From assembly GCF_003049665.1 (NCBI RefSeq), contig NZ_PYWM01000039.1, forward strand, positions 1-40,026: DNA of 40,026 nt, in the 5' to 3' direction. Position numbers and translations under genes: made by a program. The first letter of the stretch is position 1; every line of letters starts with the position of its first letter. The notes beneath the pieces are model-generated. The model worked only from the letters and a program-made list of their open reading frames with translations, had not been told where the DNA came from and ran no database searches. The DNA is from Lysinibacillus mangiferihumi. GTDB lineage: Bacteria; Bacillota; Bacilli; Bacillales_A; Planococcaceae. Positions 27,601-37,208 of the stretch are shown one piece after another.

Positions 27601-27641
27601 GAGCTGCCTCGTAGCCCTTGCGGCGCGAGTCAGCTCTTTTT
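27601..27641 (+). terminator. Partial terminator/attenuator between oppA and oppB
   Basis: Imperfect GC-rich stem (GAGCTG, CTCG, GCC paired with GGC, CGAG, CAGCTC) followed by TTTTT, 38 bases after oppA and 57 bases before oppB. Such hairpins commonly let binding-protein mRNA exceed the distal genes. Confidence 0.75.
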
Positions 27642-27697
27642 AAAATACGAAAGCACTTATTTGTCAGATAATTGACAAGTAGAAGGAGGAGTTTTAT

Positions 27698-28627
27698 GTG
27701 ATTAAATATATTCTGAAAAGGCTGATGTATATACTTCTCGCGCTTTTCGTCATCGTAACGGCTACGTTTTTCCTATTGCGTCTTGCTCCTGGTAACCCAT
27801 TTGCATCTGAACGCAATTTCCCTCCTCAAATAGAGGAAAAGTTAAACGAAACGTATGGATTAAATAACCCTTGGTATATTCAGTACAAAGATTATTTAAT
27901 CGATGCGGCCACTTTTAATTTCGGTGAATCTATGAAATATAAATCGCGTTCAACGAATGATATGATTGCAGAAGGCTTTCCTGTATCTTTAACTTTAGGG
28001 ATAGAAGCTATGCTGCTAGCTATTGGATTTGGTGTATTAATCGGTGTAGTTGCTGCGCTTTATCATAATAGGTGGCCAGATTATTTGGCAACGACTTTTG
28101 CGGTGCTCGGAATTTCCGTTCCATCCTTTATATTAGCTGGACTCATGCAGTATTTCATTGCATACAAACTTCAGTTATTCCCGATTAGTGGATGGAAAGG
28201 CTTTAGTTATAGTATATTGCCAGCCTTAGCTATTGCACTTTCGCATATGGGCTTTATAGCTAAACTAACACGTTCAAGTATGCTTGAACAAAATAATAGT
28301 GATTACGTAAAAATGGCTCGTGCAAAAGGTTTAGGGAAATGGACAGTCGTCTTCCGCCATACTTTACGTAACGCCCTTTTACCAGTCATTACTTATTTAG
28401 GTCCATTAACTGCTGGTGTTGTTACAGGAAGCTTCATTGTAGAGCAAATTTTTGCGGTTCCTGGTTTAGGTAAACACTTTGTACAGAGTATTACGAACCG
28501 TGACTATACAGTTGTTATGGGAACAACGGTGTTCTTCTCAATCATTCTTTTATTTGCGGTATTGATCGTAGATATATTATATAGCGTGATCGATCCGCGA
28601 ATTAAGCTGAAAGGAGCGAAAAAGTAA
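27698..28627 (+). CDS. oppB: Oligopeptide ABC transporter permease OppB
   Basis: A 309-residue membrane protein with about six helices, the first at residues 10-30 (RLMYILLALFVIVTATFFLLRL). The EAA loop is DYVKMARAKGLGKWTVVFRHTLRNALLPV, which contacts the ATPases. The N-terminal pattern LAPGNPF is typical of OppB/DppB. The start is GTG at 27698 behind AAGGAGGAG; the ATG two bases upstream reads ATG-TGA and is therefore not usable. oppC overlaps its stop by one base. Confidence 0.95.
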   Translation: MIKYILKRLMYILLALFVIVTATFFLLRLAPGNPFASERNFPPQIEEKLNETYGLNNPWYIQYKDYLIDAATFNFGESMKYKSRSTNDMIAEGFPVSLTLGIEAMLLAIGFGVLIGVVAALYHNRWPDYLATTFAVLGISVPSFILAGLMQYFIAYKLQLFPISGWKGFSYSILPALAIALSHMGFIAKLTRSSMLEQNNSDYVKMARAKGLGKWTVVFRHTLRNALLPVITYLGPLTAGVVTGSFIVEQIFAVPGLGKHFVQSITNRDYTVVMGTTVFFSIILLFAVLIVDILYSVIDPRIKLKGAKK

Positions 28628-29547
28628 TGACACAGCAACAAATCGAGAAAGATAAGTTTAAAATTGTTGGTGGAAATCATGAAGCAACTGAAAAATTAGC
28701 CGATAAATCTATCTCCTTTTGGAAGGAAGTATTTATTCGTTTTTCCCATAATAAAATGGCGATTTTTGGTTTAATTGCTTTAATAGTTATTGTTTTGATG
28801 GCTATATTTGTGCCAATGTTTTCACAATACCACTATAGTGATCAATTAGGTACCTATAATGCCCCACCATCTTCAAAATTTTGGTTTGGTACAGATGATT
28901 TAGGTCGAGATGTTTTCGTTCGAGTATGGGCTGGCGCTCGTATATCTTTACTCATTGGGATTGCTGCTGCAGTTATTGACTTGATCATCGGCGTATTATG
29001 GGGAAGTATTTCTGGTTTAGCAGGTGGCCGTGTTGATAATATTATGATGCGTATTGCCGATGTTTTAACAGCTGTTCCTTACTTACTAGTTGTTATCGTA
29101 CTTTTAGTAGTAATGGAACAAGGTATTATTCCAATGATTATCGCATTATCGATTACAGGTTGGATTAATATGGCTCGTATTGTTCGCGGTGAAGTATTAT
29201 CTATTAAAAATCAAGAGTATGTTTTAGCTGCTCGAACTCTGGGCGCAAGCACGGGACATTTAATTTTAAGACATTTAGTGCCAAATGCACTTGGTGCGAT
29301 TTTAGTAACAATGACATTAACTGTACCACATGCTATTTTTACAGAGTCTTTCCTTAGTTATCTAGGACTTGGGGTTCCTGCTCCACAAGCCTCTTGGGGA
29401 ACAATGGCTTCTGAAGGTAATGGAGCGATTACCAATGCTCCTTGGCGTTTAATATTCCCTGCATTATTCATTTCACTAACAATCTTTGCGTTTAACGCAG
29501 TTGGTGATGGCTTACGAGATGCACTAGATCCAAAACTACGTAAATAA
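28627..29547 (+). CDS. oppC: Oligopeptide ABC transporter permease OppC
   Basis: A 306-residue membrane partner of OppB. It has a soluble N-terminal segment (about 1-45), a first helix (about 46-66) and the family motif FWFGTDDLGRDVFVRVWAG before five more helices. The EAA loop is EYVLAARTLGASTGHLILRHLVPN. Its ATG lies within the oppB stop (TAATG), so the two are translationally coupled. Confidence 0.95.
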   Translation: MTQQQIEKDKFKIVGGNHEATEKLADKSISFWKEVFIRFSHNKMAIFGLIALIVIVLMAIFVPMFSQYHYSDQLGTYNAPPSSKFWFGTDDLGRDVFVRVWAGARISLLIGIAAAVIDLIIGVLWGSISGLAGGRVDNIMMRIADVLTAVPYLLVVIVLLVVMEQGIIPMIIALSITGWINMARIVRGEVLSIKNQEYVLAARTLGASTGHLILRHLVPNALGAILVTMTLTVPHAIFTESFLSYLGLGVPAPQASWGTMASEGNGAITNAPWRLIFPALFISLTIFAFNAVGDGLRDALDPKLRK

Positions 29548-29561
29548 GGAGGTGGCCGAAA

Positions 29562-30617
29562 ATGAGTAAAACAATTTTAGAAGTAAAAGATTTAAAAATT
29601 AACTTTAAAACTTATGCTGGACTTGTCCATGCTGTTCGTGGTGTAAACTTCGATTTAAAAGAAGGTGAAACGCTAGCGATCGTTGGTGAATCTGGTTCAG
29701 GTAAGAGTGTTACGAGTAATGCCTTAATGAAATTAATTCCACAGCCACCTGGTATTTATGAGTCAGGACAAATTTTATTCAATGGCCGTGATTTAATTCC
29801 ACTTAGTGAAAAAGAAATGTCAAAAGTGCGCGGAAATGAAATTGCTATGATTTTCCAAGATCCGATGACAAGTTTGAACCCAACGATGAAGGTCGGACGT
29901 CAAATTACTGAAGTAATTTTACAACATAAAAAAGTTTCAAAAGATGCGGCGAAAAAACGCGCGATTGAACTTTTGACGCAAGTAGGCATACCCTTCCCTG
30001 AAAAACGTTATAAACAATATCCACATGAATTTTCAGGCGGGATGCGCCAACGTGTTGTAATCGCTATTGCACTTGCGGCAGATCCGAAGTTGTTAATTGC
30101 CGATGAGCCTACAACAGCATTAGACGTAACTATTCAAGCACAAATTTTAGAATTAATGAAAGAAATCCAAAAGAATTCTAAAACATCTATCATTTTCATT
30201 ACCCACGACCTTGGTGTTGTGGCTAACGTTGCTGACCGTGTAGCCGTTATGTATGCTGGTCAAATCGTTGAATACGGTACAGTAGATGATATTTTCTATA
30301 ATCCAAAACATCCTTATACTTGGGGATTACTTGGTTCTATGCCTGATTTAGATAGTAATGAGGACGAACTATTACGTACGATTCCTGGTTCACCACCGGA
30401 TCTTACAAATCCTCCAAAAGGTGATGCGTTTGCTGCTCGTAATGAATTTGCAATGGCAATTGACTATGAGCAAGAGCCACCAATGTTCAAAGTAAGCGAC
30501 ACACACTATGCAAAAACTTGGTTGTTGCATCCTGACGCGCCAAAAATTCCACTTCCAGATGCGGTTGCTAAACGTATTGAAGGCTTTATTGCGAAGGAGG
30601 AAGAATTCAATGACTAA
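29562..30617 (+). CDS. oppD: Oligopeptide ABC transporter ATPase OppD
   Basis: A 351-residue cytoplasmic ATPase: Walker [10 protein letters not shown]-loop [11 protein letters not shown], signature SGGMRQR, Walker [14 protein letters not shown] and switch His in ITHDLG. A C-terminal oligopeptide/dipeptide extension (about 255-351) has the Firmicute form [23 protein letters not shown] without the cysteine cluster seen in some DppD proteins. It starts behind AAGGAGGTGG, 14 bp after oppC, and overlaps oppF by eight bases. Confidence 0.95.
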   Translation: MSKTILEVKDLKINFKTYAGLVHAVRGVNFDLKEGETLAIVGESGSGKSVTSNALMKLIPQPPGIYESGQILFNGRDLIPLSEKEMSKVRGNEIAMIFQDPMTSLNPTMKVGRQITEVILQHKKVSKDAAKKRAIELLTQVGIPFPEKRYKQYPHEFSGGMRQRVVIAIALAADPKLLIADEPTTALDVTIQAQILELMKEIQKNSKTSIIFITHDLGVVANVADRVAVMYAGQIVEYGTVDDIFYNPKHPYTWGLLGSMPDLDSNEDELLRTIPGSPPDLTNPPKGDAFAARNEFAMAIDYEQEPPMFKVSDTHYAKTWLLHPDAPKIPLPDAVAKRIEGFIAKEEEFND

Positions 30618-31536
30618 AACGGGTGCAAAAAAAATTCTTGAAGTTAAAAACGTAAAACAATATTTTGGCTCACCAAGCAACCCTATTAAAGCTGTTGATG
30701 GTATTAGTTTTGATGTCTACAAAGGTGAAACACTTGGTCTTGTTGGTGAATCAGGCTGTGGTAAATCAACGACTGGTCGTTCAATCATTCGCCTCTATGA
30801 TATTACAGGTGGCGAAATTATTTTCGACGGTGAAAACGTTCATGGTAAAAAATCTAAAAATGAATTAAAGAATTTTAATCGTCAAATGCAAATGATTTTC
30901 CAAGACCCATACGCATCGTTAAACCCGCGTATGACGGCTGGGGAAATCATTGGGGAAGCTTTCGATATTCACGGTTTGTATAAGGATAAGAAAGCACGTC
31001 GCGAAAAAATCAACCAATTGCTTGAAGCTGTTGGTTTAAACAAAGAGCACGCTAACCGTTATGCCCATGAATTCTCTGGTGGTCAACGTCAACGTATCGG
31101 TATCGCACGTGCGCTAAGCTTAGATCCTAAGTTTATCATTGCCGATGAACCTATCTCTGCACTTGACGTATCGATTCAAGCGCAAGTTGTAAACTTATTA
31201 AAACAACTACAAAAAGAACGTGGCTTAACGTATCTATTCATTGCCCATGACCTTTCGATGGTTAAATATATCAGTGACCGTATCGCTGTTATGTACCGTG
31301 GTAAAATTTTGGAAATTGGTAAAGCAGATGATATTTACAATCATCCTGTACACCCTTATACAAAATCATTATTGTCAGCTATTCCGCTTCCAGACCCTAT
31401 GTCAGAAAAGCGTCGTCAACGTATTCCTTATAAACATACAGAAGTTGATGAAAGCGCCACATACCATGAAGTTGGCGAACAACATTATGTATATGGTACT
31501 GCTGACCTTGTGAAAACTTGGGTTGCCACTAAGTAA
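30610..31536 (+). CDS. oppF: Oligopeptide ABC transporter ATPase OppF
   Basis: A 308-residue ATPase partner of OppD. Walker A GESGCGKST, Q-loop IFQDPYASLNPRM, signature SGGQRQRIGIARAL, Walker B FIIADEPISALDV and HDLSMV are present. I start it at ATG 30610 behind AAGGAGGAAG, which sits in the last oppD codons; a longer in-frame extension from 30508 lies wholly within oppD and has no family counterpart. It ends the operon, with a strong terminator 5 bp later. Confidence 0.95.
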   Translation: MTKTGAKKILEVKNVKQYFGSPSNPIKAVDGISFDVYKGETLGLVGESGCGKSTTGRSIIRLYDITGGEIIFDGENVHGKKSKNELKNFNRQMQMIFQDPYASLNPRMTAGEIIGEAFDIHGLYKDKKARREKINQLLEAVGLNKEHANRYAHEFSGGQRQRIGIARALSLDPKFIIADEPISALDVSIQAQVVNLLKQLQKERGLTYLFIAHDLSMVKYISDRIAVMYRGKILEIGKADDIYNHPVHPYTKSLLSAIPLPDPMSEKRRQRIPYKHTEVDESATYHEVGEQHYVYGTADLVKTWVATK

Positions 31537-31541
31537 TATAT

Positions 31542-31586
31542 ATGATCCATCCGCTGCAATTATGCATTGGATGGATCATTTTTTTT
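31542..31586 (+). terminator. Terminator of the oppABCDF operon
   Basis: An 11-bp stem ATGATCCATCC / GGATGGATCAT with a 16-base loop and eight T on the plus strand. It lies between the convergent operons. On the minus strand it is followed by ATATATTAC, so it may also weakly stop the opposite operon. Confidence 0.9.
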
Positions 31587-31616
31587 AGGATCATTCTTTT
31601 AAACATCTCTTTACGC

Positions 31617-33422
31617 TTATTTTATTGGCTCATCAGCTATCAATTCAAGATCTTGAATCTCTGTTCCTGTTTCACGATCGATATTATAGCTTTTTATTCG
31701 ATTATTAATCGCAATCGTGGACGTACTAAATAACATCGGTACAACCATTGCCTTGTCTGCCATATATTCTTGCCATTTACGGAATGCTTGGGCGCGATAC
31801 GTGGCATCTAACGCCTCTTGTGAGTCAATATCATTTAATAGCTTCGTTAAATCATCCGAAACGTAGCGACTAAAGTTAAATGCGGCTCCTTTACTGTACA
31901 ATCCTGCTGGTGATGGGTTCGTACCAGTACTCCATGCTGCGATAAAGATATCAATTTCAGGATCATCTGCTTGTACTTTATCGTAGAAGTTGTTAAATTC
32001 AATTAATCGACCTGTCGTTAGTTGTACATCCAAGCCAACATCTTTCCAGTTTTGACGGTAGTACTCAATAATTGCTTCAGCCGTATCTGAACCTGACATT
32101 GCAGCTAAACGAATCGTAAACTTATTGCCCTCTTTATCTTCGCGAATACCATCTCCATCAATATCTTTATAGCCTGCTGCATCTAATAATTGTTTCGCTT
32201 TTTCAGGATTATAGTGGTAGCCCTCTAGCGTGTCATCATAGTATGTTTTAAACGCTGGTGGAATTAATGAATTGGCCCGCACTCGAAGACCTTGATAAAA
32301 TCTGTCTGTTACCGTTTCAATATCCATGGCATAAGCAATCGCTTTGCGTAAATCAACATCATTCATTTTTGCCTTTTCATCATAAACATTCTCGCCTTTT
32401 TCTTGATCATAATGTCCGAGCTTAAAGCCTAAGTAGCCGTATGATAATTCAGGACGCCCTAATATTGATATATTCGTTAAATCCTTTACACTGTCATATT
32501 GCGTTGCAGGGAAAGATGCGATATCAAATTGCCCTGCTTTCAATGCTTCACCAACAGTAGAAGTCGAGACAACTTTGATAATAAGCTTATCAACTTTTGG
32601 TTTACCTTTATAGTAATGTTCATTAGCCACAAACTGCACAGATTCCCCATTTACAATCTGATCATATTTAAATGCACCGAGAGTAATTGGATTTTTACGT
32701 ACAGCATCAGAAGAAATTAAATCTTTTATAGCAATCGATTCGAGTTGATGCTTCGGTGCTGCATAGCCCCATAAGCCATCCCCTCCTGAAAAAATAGCAG
32801 GCGATATTTTCTTTAATGAAATTTCAATTGATTTATCATCTATTTTTTTAATGCCAGAAATCGTATCTGCTTTGCCATCATGGTATTCTTCAGCACCTAT
32901 AATATTTTTAAAGTCATCATCATAGCGCACACCGTCATAATCCGGATGACCAATAATTTCATACGGATAGATTAAATCCTCTGCCATTAATGGCGTGCCA
33001 TCCGACCAGTTCACATCACCTTGAATCGTGATTGTCACCTTTTTATTGTCCGTATCGACATCTAACTTGGCAATTCCCTCATCCGTTATTAAAAAGTCGC
33101 CATCGACATTAAATAGACCATTTGAAGCATAGCTCATAATGGAACTATCCGTGGCATCGACATAAAGCTCCGCAAGGAAAACGCCTTTAAATGGTGAATC
33201 TGCAACAAGCCCGACATGTAATGTACCACCTTCAATGGCCTCCCCCTCATTTACTACCTTCATCGGTAGCAAACTTGTATCTACTTTGTTATCTTCTGTT
33301 TCGACTGGTTTATCATTGCTATCTTCCGCCTCGTTTGCCTGCTCTTTATTGGTGCTACTGCAAGCAGCTAATAACAACATGATTATGAATATCACGGATA
33401 ACGTCAACGACTTTTTTGTCAT
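31617..33422 (-). CDS. Oligopeptide-type ABC transporter binding lipoprotein, copy 1 of a tandem pair
   Basis: A 601-residue family 5 binding protein, last gene of the second importer operon. A lipoprotein signal ends in LLAAC with Cys21 lipidated, then an acidic low-complexity linker. The body has PLMAEDLIYPYEIIG, GYAAPKHQLESIAIKDL and RKAIAYAMDIETVTDRFYQGL. A DIDGDGIRED loop near residue 410 resembles a calcium loop and is common in this family. It is a close tandem paralogue of the next gene. Differences cluster near residues 75-115, 285-305 and the last 45, regions likely to shape the ligand pocket or surface. AGGGGGAGGA precedes the ATG; the gap between the copies is 63 bp. The ligand is unknown; oligopeptides are likely. 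Confidence 0.93.
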   Translation of the reverse strand: MTKKSLTLSVIFIIMLLLAACSSTNKEQANEAEDSNDKPVETEDNKVDTSLLPMKVVNEGEAIEGGTLHVGLVADSPFKGVFLAELYVDATDSSIMSYASNGLFNVDGDFLITDEGIAKLDVDTDNKKVTITIQGDVNWSDGTPLMAEDLIYPYEIIGHPDYDGVRYDDDFKNIIGAEEYHDGKADTISGIKKIDDKSIEISLKKISPAIFSGGDGLWGYAAPKHQLESIAIKDLISSDAVRKNPITLGAFKYDQIVNGESVQFVANEHYYKGKPKVDKLIIKVVSTSTVGEALKAGQFDIASFPATQYDSVKDLTNISILGRPELSYGYLGFKLGHYDQEKGENVYDEKAKMNDVDLRKAIAYAMDIETVTDRFYQGLRVRANSLIPPAFKTYYDDTLEGYHYNPEKAKQLLDAAGYKDIDGDGIREDKEGNKFTIRLAAMSGSDTAEAIIEYYRQNWKDVGLDVQLTTGRLIEFNNFYDKVQADDPEIDIFIAAWSTGTNPSPAGLYSKGAAFNFSRYVSDDLTKLLNDIDSQEALDATYRAQAFRKWQEYMADKAMVVPMLFSTSTIAINNRIKSYNIDRETGTEIQDLELIADEPIK

Positions 33423-33485
33423 CGTTATTCCTCCCCCTTACATTTTCACTTTGTCTAGTTGATTTTTTATTTAGCTAAAAATGCC

Positions 33486-35294
33486 CTATTTTATCGGTGT
33501 GTCAGCTATCACTTCAATATTTTGTTTCTCTGTAGTATTTCCATATTTAATATTGTAGTTTTTAATGCGTTTATTGACCGGAATAATTTCAGTACGGAAA
33601 TACATTGGAATAATCGTTGCTTTATCATTCATATAAACTTGCCATGCACGGAAAGCTTGTGCGCGATAATGTGCATCTAGTGCTGCTTCAGAGTCAATAT
33701 TATTTAATAGTTTTGTAAGGTCATCCGAAACATAGCGACTGTAGTTAAATGAGGCTCCTTTACTATAAAACCCAGCTGGTGATGGGTTCGTCCCAGTGCC
33801 CCATGCAGCCATATACATATCAATTTCAGGATCATCTGCCTGTACTTTCTCGTAAAAGTTATTGAATTCAAGAAGACGCCCTGTCGTTAATTGCACATCT
33901 AAACCAACATCTTTCCAGTTTTGACGATAATACTCCACAATCGCTTCATCCGTATCTGAACCGGCTATCGCCGCTAAACGAATGGCAAACTTATTGCCGT
34001 CTTTATCTTCACGAATACCATCACCATCTGTATCTTTATAGCCTGCTGCATCTAATAGTTCTTTCGCCTTTTCAGGATTGTAATGATAGCCCTCTAGCGT
34101 GTTATCATAGTAAGATTTAAAAGCTGGTGGGATTAAGGAGTTCGCCCGCACCCGTAATCCTTGATAAAATTTATCTGTTACCGTTTCAATATCCATGGCA
34201 TAAGCAATGGCTTTACGTAAATCAGTATCATTCATTTTAGCCTTTTCATCATAAACATTCTCGCCTTTTTCTTGATCATAGTGTCCGAGCTTAAAGCCTA
34301 AATAGCTGTATGCTAATTCAGGACGCCCTAATATCGAAATATTCGTTAAATTTTTTATACTATCATATTGATTGGCTCTAAATTCTGATGTTAAATCGAA
34401 TTTCCCTGTTTTCAGCGCTTCCCCCACCGAGGTTGAAGGAACAACTTGCACAACTACTTTCTCAATCTTTGGCTTCCCTTTAAAATAATGCTCATTGGCA
34501 ACCAACTGTACGGACTCGCCATTGACAATATTGTCAAATTTAAATGGCCCAAGTGTAATTGGATTTTTGCGTACAGCATCAGAAGAAATTAAATCTTTTA
34601 TAGCAATGGATTCGAGTTGATGTTTAGGTGCTGCATAGCCCCATAAGCCATCCCCTCCGGAATAAATCGCTGGCGATACTTTCTTTAACGAAATTTCAAT
34701 TGATTTATCATCTATTTTTTTAATGCCTGCTATCGTCTCTGCTTTGCCAGCATGGTATTCTTCAGCCCCTATAATATTTTTAAAATCATCATCATAGCGC
34801 ACACCGTCGTAATCCGGATGACCGATAATTTCATACGGATAGATTAAATCCTCTGCCATTAATGGTGTGCCATCCGACCATTTCACATCACCTTGTATTG
34901 TAATGAGCATTTTTTTATTGTCAGCATCAACATCTAATTTGGCAATTCCTTTATCGGTGATTAAAAAATCTTCATCCAATACAAATAAGCTATTTGTTGT
35001 GTAATTCATTATTGCTGCGTCATAAGCATCAAGGTAATACTCCCATGAGAAAACACCTTTGAATGGAGAATCTGTCACAAGCCCAACATGTAATGTGCCA
35101 TCTTGCACAGCATCCCCTTCGTTCGTTACTTCAAATGGAAGTGTACTTGTATCTACTTTGTTATCTTCTGTTTGTACTGGTTTATCATTGCTATCTTTGG
35201 CTTCACTTGCTTGCTCTTTATCGGAGCTTTTACAGGCAGTTAATAGCAATAGGATTGTCAACGTCACGACAGTAATTAACCACTTTTTTGTCAT
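33486..35294 (-). CDS. Oligopeptide-type ABC transporter binding lipoprotein, copy 2 of a tandem pair
   Basis: A 602-residue family 5 binding protein with the same build as its downstream copy: lipobox LLTAC (Cys21), acidic linker KPVQTEDNKVDTS, and a body with the same GVRYDDDFKNIIGAEEYH and KLGHYDQEKGENVYDEKAKMND stretches. The DTDGDGIRED loop is present. One residue is inserted relative to copy 1 around residue 300 (LTSEFRANQYDS against IASFPATQYDS). AGGAGGT precedes the ATG. It follows the permease gene by 17 bp, so this copy is probably the ancestral position and copy 1 the duplicate. Both should serve the single permease/ATPase set of this operon. Confidence 0.93.
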   Translation of the reverse strand: MTKKWLITVVTLTILLLLTACKSSDKEQASEAKDSNDKPVQTEDNKVDTSTLPFEVTNEGDAVQDGTLHVGLVTDSPFKGVFSWEYYLDAYDAAIMNYTTNSLFVLDEDFLITDKGIAKLDVDADNKKMLITIQGDVKWSDGTPLMAEDLIYPYEIIGHPDYDGVRYDDDFKNIIGAEEYHAGKAETIAGIKKIDDKSIEISLKKVSPAIYSGGDGLWGYAAPKHQLESIAIKDLISSDAVRKNPITLGPFKFDNIVNGESVQLVANEHYFKGKPKIEKVVVQVVPSTSVGEALKTGKFDLTSEFRANQYDSIKNLTNISILGRPELAYSYLGFKLGHYDQEKGENVYDEKAKMNDTDLRKAIAYAMDIETVTDKFYQGLRVRANSLIPPAFKSYYDNTLEGYHYNPEKAKELLDAAGYKDTDGDGIREDKDGNKFAIRLAAIAGSDTDEAIVEYYRQNWKDVGLDVQLTTGRLLEFNNFYEKVQADDPEIDMYMAAWGTGTNPSPAGFYSKGASFNYSRYVSDDLTKLLNNIDSEAALDAHYRAQAFRAWQVYMNDKATIIPMYFRTEIIPVNKRIKNYNIKYGNTTEKQNIEVIADTPIK

Positions 35295-35311
35295 TGTTAT
35301 TACCTCCTATA

Positions 35312-36214
35312 TCATCCCAATCTTTGTTTTGCATCAGCGGCACGACGAAATGCTTGACCGATATAATTAATGCCAAGTATCAATAGTAAAATTAATAACG
35401 ATGCTGGTAACCATACCCACCATTTCTCGGCTAACACAAGTGGATTTCTAGCGTAGCTTACTAAAGTACCTAAACTTGGTGTAGAGGGTGGTAGCCCAAA
35501 CCCTAAAAATGATAAGCCTGTTTCGATCCCAATATTGCCAGCAAGACTTAAAGTAAACTCTACAATTAATAACGAACTTAAATTAGGCAAAACGCCTTTA
35601 AACATAATCGCGAAATCACTTGTCCCCATTGTTTTAGAAGCGCTTACATAATCCCGTCGCCCTTCCGATAATGCTTTACTTCGAATTAACCGTGCAACGC
35701 CTATCCATTGAAATGCACTAATAATCATCACGAGTTCAAAAACACCATATTCAGGGATAATGGACACAAGGACTATAAAAATCATAAATGTCGGCAATGT
35801 AATAATAAAATCAATGATGCGCATCATGACATTGTCTACAATTCCGCTGTAATAGCCCATAATAATCCCTAGCGCAATCCCAATTATATTGGCAATAACG
35901 GTCACCCAAATGGCGATTAACAGTGAATTTTTAGCGCCAATCACTAATTGCCCAAGTACATCACGTCCTGCTTCATCTGCCCCTAAGATATAGCCATTCT
36001 CGCCTGGCTCTGTGTAGCGTTCAAACAGATTGATTTTCAATACTTCTTCTTGATCGAGCATCCAAGCAGTAATAAAAATCGAAATGATGATTAGTGTAAC
36101 GCCCACAAAGGAAAACATTGCAACTTTATCTTTCTTAAACTCTCGTAAAACAACTTGTATACCTGTTGGCGGTGTGCTTTCCATCATTACTGTTTCATTG
36201 TTATGTTGTGTCAT
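35312..36214 (-). CDS. Oligopeptide-type ABC transporter permease, OppC-like
   Basis: A 300-residue membrane protein of the OppC/DppC type. A 32-residue cytoplasmic N-terminus is followed by helix 1 (about 33-52), the periplasmic-side motif YILGADEAGRDVLGQLVIGAK and five more helices. The EAA loop is DYVSASKTMGTSDFAIMFKGVLPN. It follows the OppB-like gene by 30 bp and is preceded by GAGGTGAAAGG. It is more divergent from the first-operon OppC than a recent duplicate would be, so the two systems are separate lineages. Confidence 0.92.
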   Translation of the reverse strand: MTQHNNETVMMESTPPTGIQVVLREFKKDKVAMFSFVGVTLIIISIFITAWMLDQEEVLKINLFERYTEPGENGYILGADEAGRDVLGQLVIGAKNSLLIAIWVTVIANIIGIALGIIMGYYSGIVDNVMMRIIDFIITLPTFMIFIVLVSIIPEYGVFELVMIISAFQWIGVARLIRSKALSEGRRDYVSASKTMGTSDFAIMFKGVLPNLSSLLIVEFTLSLAGNIGIETGLSFLGFGLPPSTPSLGTLVSYARNPLVLAEKWWVWLPASLLILLLILGINYIGQAFRRAADAKQRLG

Positions 36215-36244
36215 GTCCTTTCACCTCAACATTATGTTTAGTCG

Positions 36245-37207
36245 TTAGTCTATACGGATACGCGGATCGACAATGCTCATAATAATATCCGACAACAGAC
36301 TACCTAATAATGCTAAGAAACCATACAGCATAATCAGTGCGGTAATGACACTATAGTCGCGACTCGTTATCGAACTAATAAACAATTCGCCCATACCTGG
36401 ATAGCCGTAAATCGTTTCGATAAAAATGGAGCCGCCTAATAAACCTGTAATTGTAAACCCTAAAAACGCTGCAATTGGAAGTACTGAATTGCGGAAAATA
36501 TGTCGCGTATAAATTCTTCTTATTGGAATACCTTTACTGCGAGCAGTTTTGACATAATCCTGTGTTTTCGCATCAATAATTTCTGAGCGTAAATATTGGA
36601 TAATCCCTGTAGTACCTAAAATAGCTGCCGTCATCGCAGGTAAGAGCAAGTGATATATTTTATTCCAATAATAGGTTAGTGTTCCCGATTCTAGGCCAAC
36701 ATCAACGGTTCCACTCGTTGGAAACCACATTAGGCGATAACCAAAAACAAATAAAAACACGAGTGATAAGACAAATGTCGGAATCGCAAAGCTAATAAAG
36801 CTATATAAAATAATGATTTTGTCTAACAATGTATCTTGTTTACGTCCTGCAAGCATTCCAAGCGGTATTGCTAATAAATAAACCAATATAACACTAAGTA
36901 AAGATAGCCAAAATGTATTGAGTGCTCGCTCTCCAATCAATGTTGACACCGCAATTTTATATGTATAGCTTTGTCCAAAATCTCCTTGGAGAGCATTTGC
37001 AATCCAGCGATAATACTGTTCATACCAAGGGTCATAGAAGCCTGCTTGTATTCGTAGTTCCTCAATTCTTGATGGGTCTGTTTCAGGTGTGATTAACCCT
37101 GTAAACGGATCACCAGGCATTTGCTTTGCCAATATAAAGACGATTAAACTCAAGATAAACAATTGTGGAATCATGACGAGTACACGTCTAACAACGGTTT
37201 TCCACAT
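36245..37207 (-). CDS. Oligopeptide-type ABC transporter permease, OppB-like
   Basis: A 320-residue OppB/DppB-type membrane protein, beginning MWKTVVRRVLVMIPQLFIL with helix 1 at about 8-28, then the family motif MPGDPFTGL and five more helices. The EAA loop is DYVKTARSKGIPIRRIYTRHIFRNSVLPI. I start it at ATG 37207 because AGGAGGGA lies 7 bases upstream; an in-frame upstream start at 37228 would lie inside the preceding gene and lengthen the protein by seven unlikely residues. It starts one base after the stop of the ATPase gene. Confidence 0.92.
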   Translation of the reverse strand: MWKTVVRRVLVMIPQLFILSLIVFILAKQMPGDPFTGLITPETDPSRIEELRIQAGFYDPWYEQYYRWIANALQGDFGQSYTYKIAVSTLIGERALNTFWLSLLSVILVYLLAIPLGMLAGRKQDTLLDKIIILYSFISFAIPTFVLSLVFLFVFGYRLMWFPTSGTVDVGLESGTLTYYWNKIYHLLLPAMTAAILGTTGIIQYLRSEIIDAKTQDYVKTARSKGIPIRRIYTRHIFRNSVLPIAAFLGFTITGLLGGSIFIETIYGYPGMGELFISSITSRDYSVITALIMLYGFLALLGSLLSDIIMSIVDPRIRID

Positions 37208-37208
37208 G

